Positions 8,691-15,877 of a stretch of 64,000 nt of DNA are shown piece by piece. Within the stretch, counting starts at the first letter, position 1. Each line of letters starts with the position of its first letter. This stretch comes from Gallaecimonas pentaromativorans. GTDB taxonomy: Bacteria; Pseudomonadota; Gammaproteobacteria; Enterobacterales; Gallaecimonadaceae. The notes under the pieces are model-generated. The model was given only the letters and a program-made list of their open reading frames with translations, did no database searches and was not told the origin of the DNA. Location: assembly GCF_003751625.1 (NCBI RefSeq), contig NZ_RJUL01000003.1:372001-436000 (forward strand), given 5' to 3'. The position numbers were made by a program, and so were the translations under genes.

Positions 8691-9577
8691 GCCAAGAGTA
8701 TGGCCATCAATACCGGGGTTGCCAGGCTCAGCATAAAGCCCGAGACAATGGCCACCGGCACGGCGCTGGCGCCGCCACTTTTTTGGATAACCGGCAGGGA
8801 AAAATCCATGGCGGTAGCCCCGGCATAACCAATGGCCAGCGGCAAAGCCCGCTGCATCAGGGTGGGGATCAGGGCCAGGGCTACCAGTTCGCGGAAAAGG
8901 TCCACAAAGAAACTGGTGGCGCCCCACAGCGGCCCCAGAGCATCGCTCACCAGGATGCCCGACAAGCTGTACCAGCCAAAGCCGCTCACCACCCCCATGG
9001 CATGGCGCACCGGCAACCCTAGCCAAGGGGCCAGCAGGGCACCGGCCAGTAAAGTGCTGGCAAAGACTGTCAAAGCGATAAAGACGCCAAGGCGATTTAA
9101 GAACAGCTGGCGCAGGCTCATGCCGGCGGCGCGCAGCTGCATACCGATGAGCAGCAGCAGCAGGACCAGCGCAGCCTCGGAAAAAAGGTGGGCGTTAACG
9201 GGTAACACCAGGCCCAGCAAGGTACCTGCCGCCACAGTGCCAATCAGGATGCCAGAGTCCTTAAAGACGCTGGCCCAGGCAATGGGCTGGCGCTCCCCTT
9301 GTCGGCCATGGTCGTGAAAAAGCTTGGACAGTCCCCACAGCCCCAGCACATTGGCAGCGGTGATGGCAGCAAAGATACCGGCGGTGGTACCGGCCATTTT
9401 CATTAAAGCTGGCCCCAGGTTGTCGATAGCCGCCAACCCCATGCCCATGAAAAATAAGATGAAATAAACGAGGTAGCTGACAGCCTGGTTCACCCGGGCC
9501 ATCCAGGATGCATTCAAAACAGGTACAGCGTAGCCCACCAGCAGGGGCACCAGGATCACAAGCAGGGAGGCAAACAT
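8687..9577 (-). CDS. lysO: L-lysine exporter LysO (YbjE)
   Basis: An inner-membrane protein of 296 residues matching E. coli LysO (299), which exports L-lysine and its toxic analogue thialysine. Conserved blocks are unmistakable: the N-terminal LVILVPLLVGYAVP helix, LLLLLIGMQLRAAGMSLRQ, SGFGWYSLSGILVSDALGP, DLFRELVALALIP and GATAMDFSLPVIQ. It is almost entirely hydrophobic helices. The start ATG at 9575-9577 has upstream purines. It is first in a two-gene unit with the cupin protein. No lysine riboswitch or other leader structure was recognised upstream. Confidence 0.9.
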   Translation of the reverse strand: MFASLLVILVPLLVGYAVPVLNASWMARVNQAVSYLVYFILFFMGMGLAAIDNLGPALMKMAGTTAGIFAAITAANVLGLWGLSKLFHDHGRQGERQPIAWASVFKDSGILIGTVAAGTLLGLVLPVNAHLFSEAALVLLLLLIGMQLRAAGMSLRQLFLNRLGVFIALTVFASTLLAGALLAPWLGLPVRHAMGVVSGFGWYSLSGILVSDALGPLWGATSFFVDLFRELVALALIPTLMQRALPLAIGYAGATAMDFSLPVIQKSGGASAVPVAIVSGFMLSLATPVLMAILLA

Positions 9578-9621
9578 GGATAACTCAGAGACGGCAATAA
9601 AGGCCGCAGGTTATCACCTTT

Positions 9622-9825
9622 TTACATGCTCAGCATGGCCCGGTGCGCTTGGCGCCGTAGGGTTCTGACACGCCCCTGCAAGCCAAGGGCAGCGCGTCCT
9701 GCCAGGCTGCCGGTGGCGGCTGCCATCAACGCCAGATTGCGCACTATCACCGACCCCAGCACCACCAGGGACAAAACCAGGGCAAAAGCCGCCTGCAGCG
9801 ATGCCAAAACGAAACGGATAACCAT
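9622..9825 (-). CDS. small membrane protein, hypothetical
   Basis: A 67-residue frame starting MVIRFVLASLQAAFALVLSLVVLGSV: one strongly hydrophobic segment (about residues 3-28), a shorter alanine-rich stretch and a basic tail (GRVRTLRRQAHR). A purine-rich GGAGACAAGG lies just before the ATG, which supports translation. No family was recognised. It stands alone between lysO and tRNA-Ile2. It could be a real small inner-membrane protein or a chance frame. Confidence 0.45.
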   Translation of the reverse strand: MVIRFVLASLQAAFALVLSLVVLGSVIVRNLALMAAATGSLAGRAALGLQGRVRTLRRQAHRAMLSM

Positions 9826-9970
9826 GACCTTGTCTCCGGTCGAAAAACGATGCGCCTAGGATTACCGATTTGAATACACACATCTAACGGAGAAAACCGA
9901 ACAGCATGTTCGCCATGCTTAATTCTTCGCCAAACCCTTCAATCCCTTGGGTTTTGGCCCGGTCAAGGTG

Positions 9971-10000
9971 ATGACAAGCCAAGTCCAAACCCCTTATACT
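9971..10000 (+). promoter_or_regulatory. promoter of the tRNA-Ile2 gene
   Basis: ATGACA (9971-9976), an 18-base spacer and TATACT (9995-10000) lie 11 bases before the tRNA. The bases after the -10 are C-rich, as in stringently controlled stable-RNA promoters. Confidence 0.65.
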
Positions 10001-10010
10001 CCCCAGCCAC

Positions 10011-10087
10011 GGCCCCTTAGCTCAGTTGGTTAGAGCAGTCGACTCATAATCGATTGGTCGCCTGTTCAAGTCAGGCAGGGGCCACCA
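10011..10087 (+). tRNA. ileX: tRNA-Ile2 (anticodon CAU, lysidine-modified type)
   Basis: A 77-base tRNA with encoded CCA. All stems pair: acceptor GGCCCCT/AGGGGCC, D stem GCTC/GAGC, anticodon stem GTCGA/TCGAT (one G-U), T stem GCCTG/CAGGC. The anticodon loop is CTCATAA, so the gene reads CAU. The acceptor stem and T arm match E. coli ileX (minor isoleucine tRNA, AUA codons) rather than elongator tRNA-Met. CAU must then be modified to lysidine by TilS. Its place downstream of rpoD matches the E. coli arrangement. Confidence 0.9.
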
Positions 10088-10093
10088 GATACC

Positions 10094-10129
10094 AAAAGGG
10101 CTAGCCGGTTTTGCCGCTAGCCCTTTTTT
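10094..10129 (+). terminator. terminator of the tRNA-Ile2 transcript
   Basis: AAAAGGGCTAGC and GCTAGCCCTTTTTT pair around a ten-base loop. The 12-base stem is followed by T's, seven bases after the tRNA. Confidence 0.9.
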
Positions 10130-10569
10130 GCGTTTGTGAGGCAGTATTGCCAAGCCTCTCTCAACATGCCAAGCTCGCTCCGGCAATCTTGCCATTCCAG
10201 TTCCCCCCGCATCCTCTATTCCAGGCACTCGTTTTTGCACGACCGGCCTATACCAAAGGCTTATCCCTGACCTTTTTTCAGTGCTGCTTCACCAGAGCAA
10301 CGACCTTTTTCTCAACGGTATTTACGAAGCGCGATAACGGCTGAAAGCCTTGCCATTAGCGACTTCCAGCCACATTGACTGTTTTTAATGCCAGGGGCTT
10401 AAAACAGACATTTTTGGACCAAAAGGCGTTTTTTATACCTAGGCATAGTTTCTGCATTTTTGACGGTGTTTTAACTTTATACCAAGCGACATCAGTGGTT
10501 TGCCGCGCACTTTCAGAGGGTATTTTGCCCCTCGCTTATCAGTACATTGGCAAGAGTTCAGGAGGAATT
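10130..10569. other. non-coding stretch upstream of a LysR gene
   Basis: 440 bases without a convincing gene. It is richer in T and A than the flanks. One frame runs into the LysR gene from 10375, but its product before the ATG at 10570 has no regulator-like features. Several TTTATACC-like runs (near 10430 and 10475) could be -10 elements for the LysR gene, but none has a well-spaced -35. No RNA gene was recognised. Confidence 0.5.
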
Positions 10570-11442
10570 ATGGACAGGTTAACAGCTATGGAGTCCTTCC
10601 AGGCGGTGGTTGACGCCGGAAGTTTCAGTGGCGCTGCCCTGCGCCTGCATCTTTCCAAGGCCGTGGTCAGCAAGAGGGTCTCTTCCCTTGAACGCCACCT
10701 TGGGGTGCAGTTGCTGAACCGTAACACCCGCCAGGTGTGTGTCACCAGCCAAGGTGCGGCATTTTATAACTACTGCAGCAACATTGTTCGCGATTTCAAC
10801 CAGGCCAGCGAGACCCTGCGCCAAGGCCAAGACAAACCCGAAGGTGAGCTGAAACTGGCCATTCCCCTGTGCGTTGCCAAGCTGCTGCAACCGATTTTGA
10901 TGGATTTTATCAACCATTACCCCGATATCCATCTCAAGCTTCACCAAGCCAGCCGCCAGCTTAACCCCATTGCCGATGGCTATGACATGGCCTTATGTGT
11001 GGGCCGCCTAGATGATTGCAACCTAGTGGCCAGACGCCTGGCCAGCCTTGAGCGTTGCTTTTGCGCCTCACCGGCCTACGCCAAGGGCAAAAATGCCGTT
11101 ATCGGCTTTGAACAACTCAAATTCCAACGCTTCCTGGCCCTGCGCCAAGAGCCCAAGTGGGAAGTCATGCAATCTCATGACAACAGCGCCCAGGAGCTGC
11201 CCACCGTTTTTACCGCCGACAGCTACGAAATGCTGATGGGCGCCGCGCTGGACGGCCAGGGCATTGCCTTGATGCCTCGCAGCCTCATCCAACCCTATCT
11301 GGACAGCGGCCAACTGGTTGAGCAACACCTGCCCACCCTTGAGCCTCTGCCCATCGAGATCTTCGCGGTGTGGCCACCCAACCTGGGTATGCCGGTACGC
11401 CAACGCCTACTGATTGAGCACCTCGTCGACAATCTGGGGTGA
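10570..11442 (+). CDS. LysR-family transcriptional regulator
   Basis: A 290-residue LysR regulator. The N-terminal winged helix-turn-helix (MDRLTAMESFQAVVDAGSFSGAALRLHLSKAVVSKRVSSLERHLG) is followed by the usual linker helix and a periplasmic-binding-like effector domain (about 90-290). The ATG at 10570 sits behind a perfect AGGAGGAA ribosome-binding site. It lies 197 bases upstream of a cysteine hydrolase gene on the same strand. Between them are a long hairpin and a 19-bp palindrome, which suggests it controls the hydrolase. The effector is unknown. Confidence 0.9.
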   Translation: MDRLTAMESFQAVVDAGSFSGAALRLHLSKAVVSKRVSSLERHLGVQLLNRNTRQVCVTSQGAAFYNYCSNIVRDFNQASETLRQGQDKPEGELKLAIPLCVAKLLQPILMDFINHYPDIHLKLHQASRQLNPIADGYDMALCVGRLDDCNLVARRLASLERCFCASPAYAKGKNAVIGFEQLKFQRFLALRQEPKWEVMQSHDNSAQELPTVFTADSYEMLMGAALDGQGIALMPRSLIQPYLDSGQLVEQHLPTLEPLPIEIFAVWPPNLGMPVRQRLLIEHLVDNLG

Positions 11443-11482
11443 TGACTTAAAACTACCCCAAATGATCACCCGAAAGGGTCTA

Positions 11483-11511
11483 CCTTGTGGAGACAATCAG
11501 TCTCCACAAGG
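11483..11511 (+). terminator. perfect 12-bp hairpin after the LysR gene
   Basis: CCTTGTGGAGAC and GTCTCCACAAGG pair perfectly around AATCA, 41 bases after the LysR stop. No T-run follows, so it may be a weak terminator, an mRNA 3' end stabiliser or an operator. Confidence 0.5.
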
Positions 11512-11558
11512 GTCGCTTAAAGACCGCTCCAATTACATTACACTGCTCAAAATCAAAC

Positions 11559-11577
11559 GATAGTAACTATTACTATC
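11559..11577 (+). promoter_or_regulatory. 19-bp palindromic operator upstream of the cysteine hydrolase
   Basis: GATAGTAA-CTA-TTACTATC has perfect eight-base arms, 62 bases before the hydrolase start. It fits a dimeric regulator, most simply the adjacent LysR protein. Confidence 0.6.
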
Positions 11578-11639
11578 ACTATGAAAACTGATGCTTCTTC
11601 AAGCGACTAGGCATCAAACATCACTTAGGAGCAACACAA

Positions 11640-12326
11640 ATGGCCGATCCCAAACTCGAAGTACTGACCCCTGATAATTGCCAAATGATCTTTATTGATC
11701 ATCAGCCGCAAATGGCTTTTGGCGTCCAGTCTATCGACCGCCAAGTGCTCAAAAACAACACTGTCGCCCTGGCCAAGGCCGCCAAGGTGTTTGGTATTCC
11801 TACCATCATCACCACCGTTGAAACCGAAAGCTTCTCCGGCCACACCTATCCTGAGCTGCTGGACGTATTCCCTGACAACAAGCTGCTCGAGCGTACTTCC
11901 ATGAACTCCTGGGACGACCAGAAAGTACGTGACGCCCTGGCTGCCAACGGCAAGAAGAAAGTGGTCGTTGCCGGCCTTTGGACCGAAGTGTGTAACAACA
12001 GCTTTGCCCTGTGCGCCATGCTCGAAGGCGATTACGAGATCTACATGGTGGCTGACGCCTCCGGCGGTACCTCCCTGGCCGCTCACGACTACGCCATGCA
12101 GCGCATGGTGCAAGCTGGCGTGGTGCCGGTAACCTGGCAACAGGTCATGCTGGAATGGCAACGTGACTGGGCCCACCGCGACACCTACGACGCCGTTATG
12201 GCCATCGTCAAGGAGCACTCTGGTGCCTACGGTATGGGCGTTGATTACGCTTACACCATGGTGCACGGCGCCCCTGAGCGTACCAAAGTCGAGCACCAGA
12301 TCCTGGCTGCCGTACCGGCCAAGTAA
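11640..12326 (+). CDS. isochorismatase-like cysteine hydrolase (YcaC type)
   Basis: A 228-residue cytoplasmic alpha/beta hydrolase of the isochorismatase-like superfamily. The catalytic Asp lies in QMIFIDHQPQMAF (about residue 20), a basic residue in the middle strand, and the nucleophilic Cys in VVVAGLWTEVCNNSFALCAM (about 118). It resembles E. coli YcaC, whose substrate is unknown; some relatives act on amides or nitriles. A GGAG ribosome-binding site precedes the ATG, and a terminator follows directly. It is probably activated or repressed by the preceding LysR protein through the 19-bp palindrome. Confidence 0.85.
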   Translation: MADPKLEVLTPDNCQMIFIDHQPQMAFGVQSIDRQVLKNNTVALAKAAKVFGIPTIITTVETESFSGHTYPELLDVFPDNKLLERTSMNSWDDQKVRDALAANGKKKVVVAGLWTEVCNNSFALCAMLEGDYEIYMVADASGGTSLAAHDYAMQRMVQAGVVPVTWQQVMLEWQRDWAHRDTYDAVMAIVKEHSGAYGMGVDYAYTMVHGAPERTKVEHQILAAVPAK

Positions 12327-12330
12327 CAGT

Positions 12331-12357
12331 AAAAAAGGGGCCACCGGCCCCTTTTTT
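12331..12357 (+). terminator. terminator after the cysteine hydrolase
   Basis: GGGGCC-ACC-GGCCCC is flanked by six A's and six T's, five bases after the stop codon. Confidence 0.9.
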
Positions 12358-12440
12358 ACTCAGCCATTTGGGACCCGGCCAGCGCCGGGCCTTGCCGTTT
12401 TAAGGCGAAGTGAGTTTTCGGCACAAGGATACACCCCGAC

Positions 12441-14075
12441 ATGTCTTCATCTCCCCCAACCTCTACCCAGGCCTCGCCATCGGCGATGGCGCCCTTTTCA
12501 CATGCCAGTTTTACGGTACTGTGGCTGGCCACGGTGCTGTCCAACGTCGGCACCTGGATGCACGACGTAGGGGCTGGCTGGTTGATGAGCTCCATGGCAC
12601 CATCGCCGCTGATGGTGGCCTTGGTGCAAACGGCCACCAGCCTGCCACTGTTCCTGTTTGCGCTGCCGGCCGGGGCACTGGCCGATATCCTCGATAAACG
12701 TAAATTACTGCTGTCGGTGCAATGTGTGCTGGCTGTTACCGCATTGTCTTTGGGTTACGTGGTGTACACCGGACTTATCACCCCCACCCTACTGCTGCTG
12801 TTTACCTTTGTGATGGGGGTAGGCGCCGCGCTGACGGCCCCGGCCTGGCAGGCCATAGTGCCAAGCCTGGTACCCAAGCCGGTACTGCAACAGGCAGTCG
12901 CTATCAACAGTGTGGGCATCAACATTAGCCGCGCCATTGGCCCTGCCCTTGGTGGCCTTATTATTGGCATCTCCGTGGCCATGCCATTTTTCAGTAACGG
13001 CCTGAGCTTTTTGATGGTGATCCTGGCACTGCTGTGGTGGAAGCCACCGCAAAAACCAGAACGCCTGTTGCCCAATGAAGATTTATGGGGCGCGGTAAGA
13101 GCCGGTGTGCGTTACGCGCTGCACAGTGCGCCCTTGAAGGCCACCATGGCCCGGGCCTTGGGCTTCTTCCTGTTTGCCAGTGCCTACTGGGCGCTGCTGC
13201 CGCTCATCGCCCGCACCGTGCTCAAAGGTGATGCCTCGCTGTACGGCATGATGATGGGAGCCGTTGGGGTTGGCGCGGTGTCTGGCGCCTTTATCATGCC
13301 CTATTTCAAAGCCAAGCTCGGCGCCGACAAACTGGTGGCCCTTGGCACCATCGGCACCGCCAGCGCGATGCTGATCCTCGCCGCCGGTTTTGGCCACCTG
13401 GTTGCCATCGCCGTCTGTTTGCTGGCCGGGGTATCCTGGATCTTTGTGCTTACCAGCCTTAACGTTTCGGCCCAGGTGGCGCTGCCCGAGTGGGTAAGGG
13501 CCAGAGGCCTTGCCATCTTCGTGACCGTGTTCTTCGGCGCCATGAGCGCTGGCAGTATTATCTGGGGTCAGCTCTCCACCAAGGTAGGCATTCCCATGGC
13601 ACTGACCATCGCCGCCTGCGGCGCCTTGCTGGCCATTCCTCTTACCTGGCGCAACAAGTTACAAATGGGTGCGAGCCTCGACTTGGCGCCGTCCATGCAC
13701 TGGCCAGAGCCGGTAGTGGAAGCCCAGGTGAATGAAGACCAAGGCCCGGTAATGATCACCGTCGAATACCTTATCGACCCGGCCAAAGGCGCCGATTTTT
13801 GCCGCGCCGCCCAAGACCTTCGCCGCCATCGCCAACGCGACGGCGCCTATGCCTGGGGATTGTTCGAAGATACCGCCAAGCCTGGCCGCTACCTGGAGTA
13901 TTTTCTGGTGCAATCCTGGCTTGAACATCTTCGCCAACACCACAGGGCAACCCGCGCCGACCAAGACCTGCAAAAGAACATGCTGGCCTTTCACATTGGC
14001 GAGCAACCGCCATTGGTTGAGCACTTTGTGGCACCTAAACCGGTTATGCCCAAAGGCGCTAAAGAATCGACCTAA
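12441..14075 (+). CDS. MFS exporter with a C-terminal monooxygenase-like domain
   Basis: A 544-residue protein. Residues about 20-415 are a twelve-helix MFS transporter of the EntS/transmembrane secretion effector type: WLATVLSNVGTWMHDVGAGWLM at the start, GALADILDKRKLLL as the loop 2-3 motif and SRAIGPALGGLIIG in helix 5. Residues about 440-530 are soluble (VMITVEYLIDPAKGADF...DGAYAWGLFEDTAKPGRYLEYFLVQSW) and look like an antibiotic-biosynthesis-monooxygenase ferredoxin-like domain. This fusion exists in the family, and its function is unknown. The exported substrate cannot be told. The gene lies alone between two terminators. Confidence 0.85.
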   Translation: MSSSPPTSTQASPSAMAPFSHASFTVLWLATVLSNVGTWMHDVGAGWLMSSMAPSPLMVALVQTATSLPLFLFALPAGALADILDKRKLLLSVQCVLAVTALSLGYVVYTGLITPTLLLLFTFVMGVGAALTAPAWQAIVPSLVPKPVLQQAVAINSVGINISRAIGPALGGLIIGISVAMPFFSNGLSFLMVILALLWWKPPQKPERLLPNEDLWGAVRAGVRYALHSAPLKATMARALGFFLFASAYWALLPLIARTVLKGDASLYGMMMGAVGVGAVSGAFIMPYFKAKLGADKLVALGTIGTASAMLILAAGFGHLVAIAVCLLAGVSWIFVLTSLNVSAQVALPEWVRARGLAIFVTVFFGAMSAGSIIWGQLSTKVGIPMALTIAACGALLAIPLTWRNKLQMGASLDLAPSMHWPEPVVEAQVNEDQGPVMITVEYLIDPAKGADFCRAAQDLRRHRQRDGAYAWGLFEDTAKPGRYLEYFLVQSWLEHLRQHHRATRADQDLQKNMLAFHIGEQPPLVEHFVAPKPVMPKGAKEST

Positions 14076-14101
14076 AAAAAGCGGCCTCAGGGCCGCTTTT
14101 T
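14076..14101. terminator. bidirectional terminator between the MFS fusion and nitronate monooxygenase genes
   Basis: GCGGCC-TCAG-GGCCGC lies between seven A's and five T's and serves two convergent genes. Confidence 0.9.
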
Positions 14102-15144
14102 CATAACTCGCTCATCAATAGCGCGATCAGTTCGGCGGCCGGCAGGGCGCGGGCCAAAGGCGCCCCCTGCCCGGCCCATTGCACCGCAAAATCTTCGCTT
14201 CCGGCAGCCTTGGCGGCCGCTACCAGGGCTTTGCCGGCGTCATAGGCGATGGGGTAATCCGGCAGCGCGGGCGCTAAATCATCAAGCGGCTGGTAAAAGC
14301 GGTTAGGTAGGCCCCGGGCCGGGCGGCCGGAGATATTGCTGGTAATGGCGGTGTGCAGGGCGCGCTCGCTTTTCAGGGCGGCGCGGTAGGCGTCGTTAGC
14401 GGCCGATTCGGGGCAAAGAATAAAGGCGGTGCCCAACTGCACCCCTTGCGCGCCAAGCGCCATGGCGGCGCGAATACCGGCGCCATCCATAATGCCGCCA
14501 GCGGCAAACACCGGCAGCTGGCAGGTCTGAGCCAGCTGCCTGACCAGCGCCAGGGTGCCGATTTCGTCGTCATCAACAGGGTTAAATACGCCCCGGTGGC
14601 CGCCGGCTTCTACCCCTTGGGCAACGATGGCATCGATACCGGCCGCTTCAATCTGCTTGGCTTCCGCCAGGTTGGTGGCAGTGGCCAGCAAGGTGATGCC
14701 GGCCTTCTTCAGGGCGTCGATGGCCGTTTGCGGCGGCAGGCCAAAGTGAAAGCTCACCACCGCCGGCTTTTCTTCCAGCAGCATGGCGAGCATATCCTCG
14801 TCGCCTACAAAGCTTTGATAAATCTCGCTAATAGCCGTTGGCGCCTTGGCGCCCAATTCGCTAAAGAAGGGGGCCAGGTGCGCCAGCCAGGCCGCCTCAC
14901 GCAGCGGGTCGGCCTGGGCCGGCTGGTGGCAAAACAGGTTGAGGTTAAAAGGCTTGTCGGTGAGTGCTCGTACCTCGGCGATTTGCGCCCTGGCCTGCTC
15001 GGCGGTGCTGGCACCGGCGCCAATGCTGCCAAGGCCGCCGGCGTTGGATACCGCCGCCGCCAGCCGGGCCGTCGACACCCCCACCATGGGCGCTTGGATA
15101 ATGGGCACTGTCATACCGAGACGCGACAACAACTGGGACTTCAT
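14101..15144 (-). CDS. nitronate monooxygenase (class I, FMN-dependent)
   Basis: A 347-residue TIM-barrel flavoenzyme of the nitronate monooxygenase family, which oxidises toxic nitronates such as propionate 3-nitronate. The start [25 protein letters not shown], the GGLGSIGAG phosphate-side loop, the AGGHRG catalytic-His segment near residue 190 and the [33 protein letters not shown]-binding part are all typical. A clear AGGAGGT lies before the ATG. It is divergent from acuR with 90 bases between starts, and the acuR palindromes lie in this gap, so AcuR may also control it. Confidence 0.88.
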   Translation of the reverse strand: MKSQLLSRLGMTVPIIQAPMVGVSTARLAAAVSNAGGLGSIGAGASTAEQARAQIAEVRALTDKPFNLNLFCHQPAQADPLREAAWLAHLAPFFSELGAKAPTAISEIYQSFVGDEDMLAMLLEEKPAVVSFHFGLPPQTAIDALKKAGITLLATATNLAEAKQIEAAGIDAIVAQGVEAGGHRGVFNPVDDDEIGTLALVRQLAQTCQLPVFAAGGIMDGAGIRAAMALGAQGVQLGTAFILCPESAANDAYRAALKSERALHTAITSNISGRPARGLPNRFYQPLDDLAPALPDYPIAYDAGKALVAAAKAAGSEDFAVQWAGQGAPLARALPAAELIALLMSEL

Positions 15145-15197
15145 GGCACCTCCTGTTTGGCTTTCATGCCTGCCAGATAACCGGCAGGGCTTTTACC

Positions 15198-15227
15198 TTG
15201 CCATTTAATAGACGGTTAGTCTAAATT
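15198..15227 (+). promoter_or_regulatory. candidate acuR promoter giving a leaderless mRNA
   Basis: TTGCCA (15198-15203), an 18-base spacer and TAAATT (15222-15227) would place transcription start at about 15234-15235, on the acuR ATG itself. No ribosome-binding site precedes that ATG. Confidence 0.45.
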
Positions 15228-15235
15228 AATTTAGA
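15209..15235. promoter_or_regulatory. overlapping palindromes at the acuR start, probable AcuR operator
   Basis: TAGAC-GGTTA-GTCTA (15209-15223) overlaps the perfect 16-bp palindrome TCTAAATTAATTTAGA (15220-15235). The second covers the predicted -10 element and the first base of the acuR start codon. A TetR-type protein bound here would block transcription. Confidence 0.65.
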
Positions 15236-15876
15236 TGGAAAATACCAACCAACCCAAACGCCGGGGCCGCCCGCCCCGCCAGGACCGAAGCCCCGAGCAA
15301 ATCAAAGCCGAACTGCTAAGGGCCGGTATCGAAACCTATACCAGCCAGGGGTTTAGCGCCACCGGCCTTGACGCCATCTTGCGTTCGGTAGCCGTGCCCA
15401 AAGGCTCCTTCTACTACTACTTTGCCAGCAAGGAGGCCTTTGGCCTGGCGGTGCTGGACAGCTACGACGCCTTCTTTTGCCACCTGCTGGATAAATGCCT
15501 GACCAACCCTGCCCGCCCGGCCCTTGCAAGGCTCACCGATTTTGCCGAACAGGCCAAAGCCGGCATGGCCAGGTACCACTTTGAGCGCGGCTGCCTAGTG
15601 GGCAACCTCGGCCAGGAGATCACCTTGTTGCCGGCGCCTTTTCGTGAGCGCCTAGAAGCGGTGCTGACCGGCTGGCAGCGCCGCCTGGCCCAGTGCCTGG
15701 AACGTGCCAAGGCAGAAGACGCCTTGGCCCAAAGCGCCGACACCCTGGAACTTGCCGCCTTTTTCTGGATAGGCTGGGAGGGCGCCGTACTGCGCGCTCG
15801 CCTAAGCCGCTCGGCGGCCCCTTTAGACACCTTTATCAACGGCTTTATGGCCGGCCTGCCCTACCAACGGAGTTAA
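15235..15876 (+). CDS. acuR: TetR-family regulator, AcuR type
   Basis: A 213-residue TetR repressor. The helix-turn-helix lies at about 25-70 (GFSATGLDAILRSVAVPKGSFYYYFASKEAF). The C-terminal block RGCLVGNLGQE...LPAPFRERL and the FFWIGWEGAVLRARL segment match AcuR, which senses acrylate or acryloyl-CoA in DMSP-degrading bacteria. No AGGAGG-like sequence precedes the ATG at 15235, and an in-frame stop lies just upstream, so the message may be leaderless. acuI begins two bases after its stop, the classic acuR-acuI pair. The symbol is by similarity and context. Confidence 0.8.
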   Translation: MENTNQPKRRGRPPRQDRSPEQIKAELLRAGIETYTSQGFSATGLDAILRSVAVPKGSFYYYFASKEAFGLAVLDSYDAFFCHLLDKCLTNPARPALARLTDFAEQAKAGMARYHFERGCLVGNLGQEITLLPAPFRERLEAVLTGWQRRLAQCLERAKAEDALAQSADTLELAAFFWIGWEGAVLRARLSRSAAPLDTFINGFMAGLPYQRS

Positions 15877-15877
15877 C

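Noticed and set aside
10011-10087. Elongator tRNA-Met as identity of the CAU tRNA
   Set aside because: Acceptor and T-arm sequences match tRNA-Ile2 (ileX) and its place beside rpoD is that of ileX; tRNA-Met in E. coli has a different acceptor stem.
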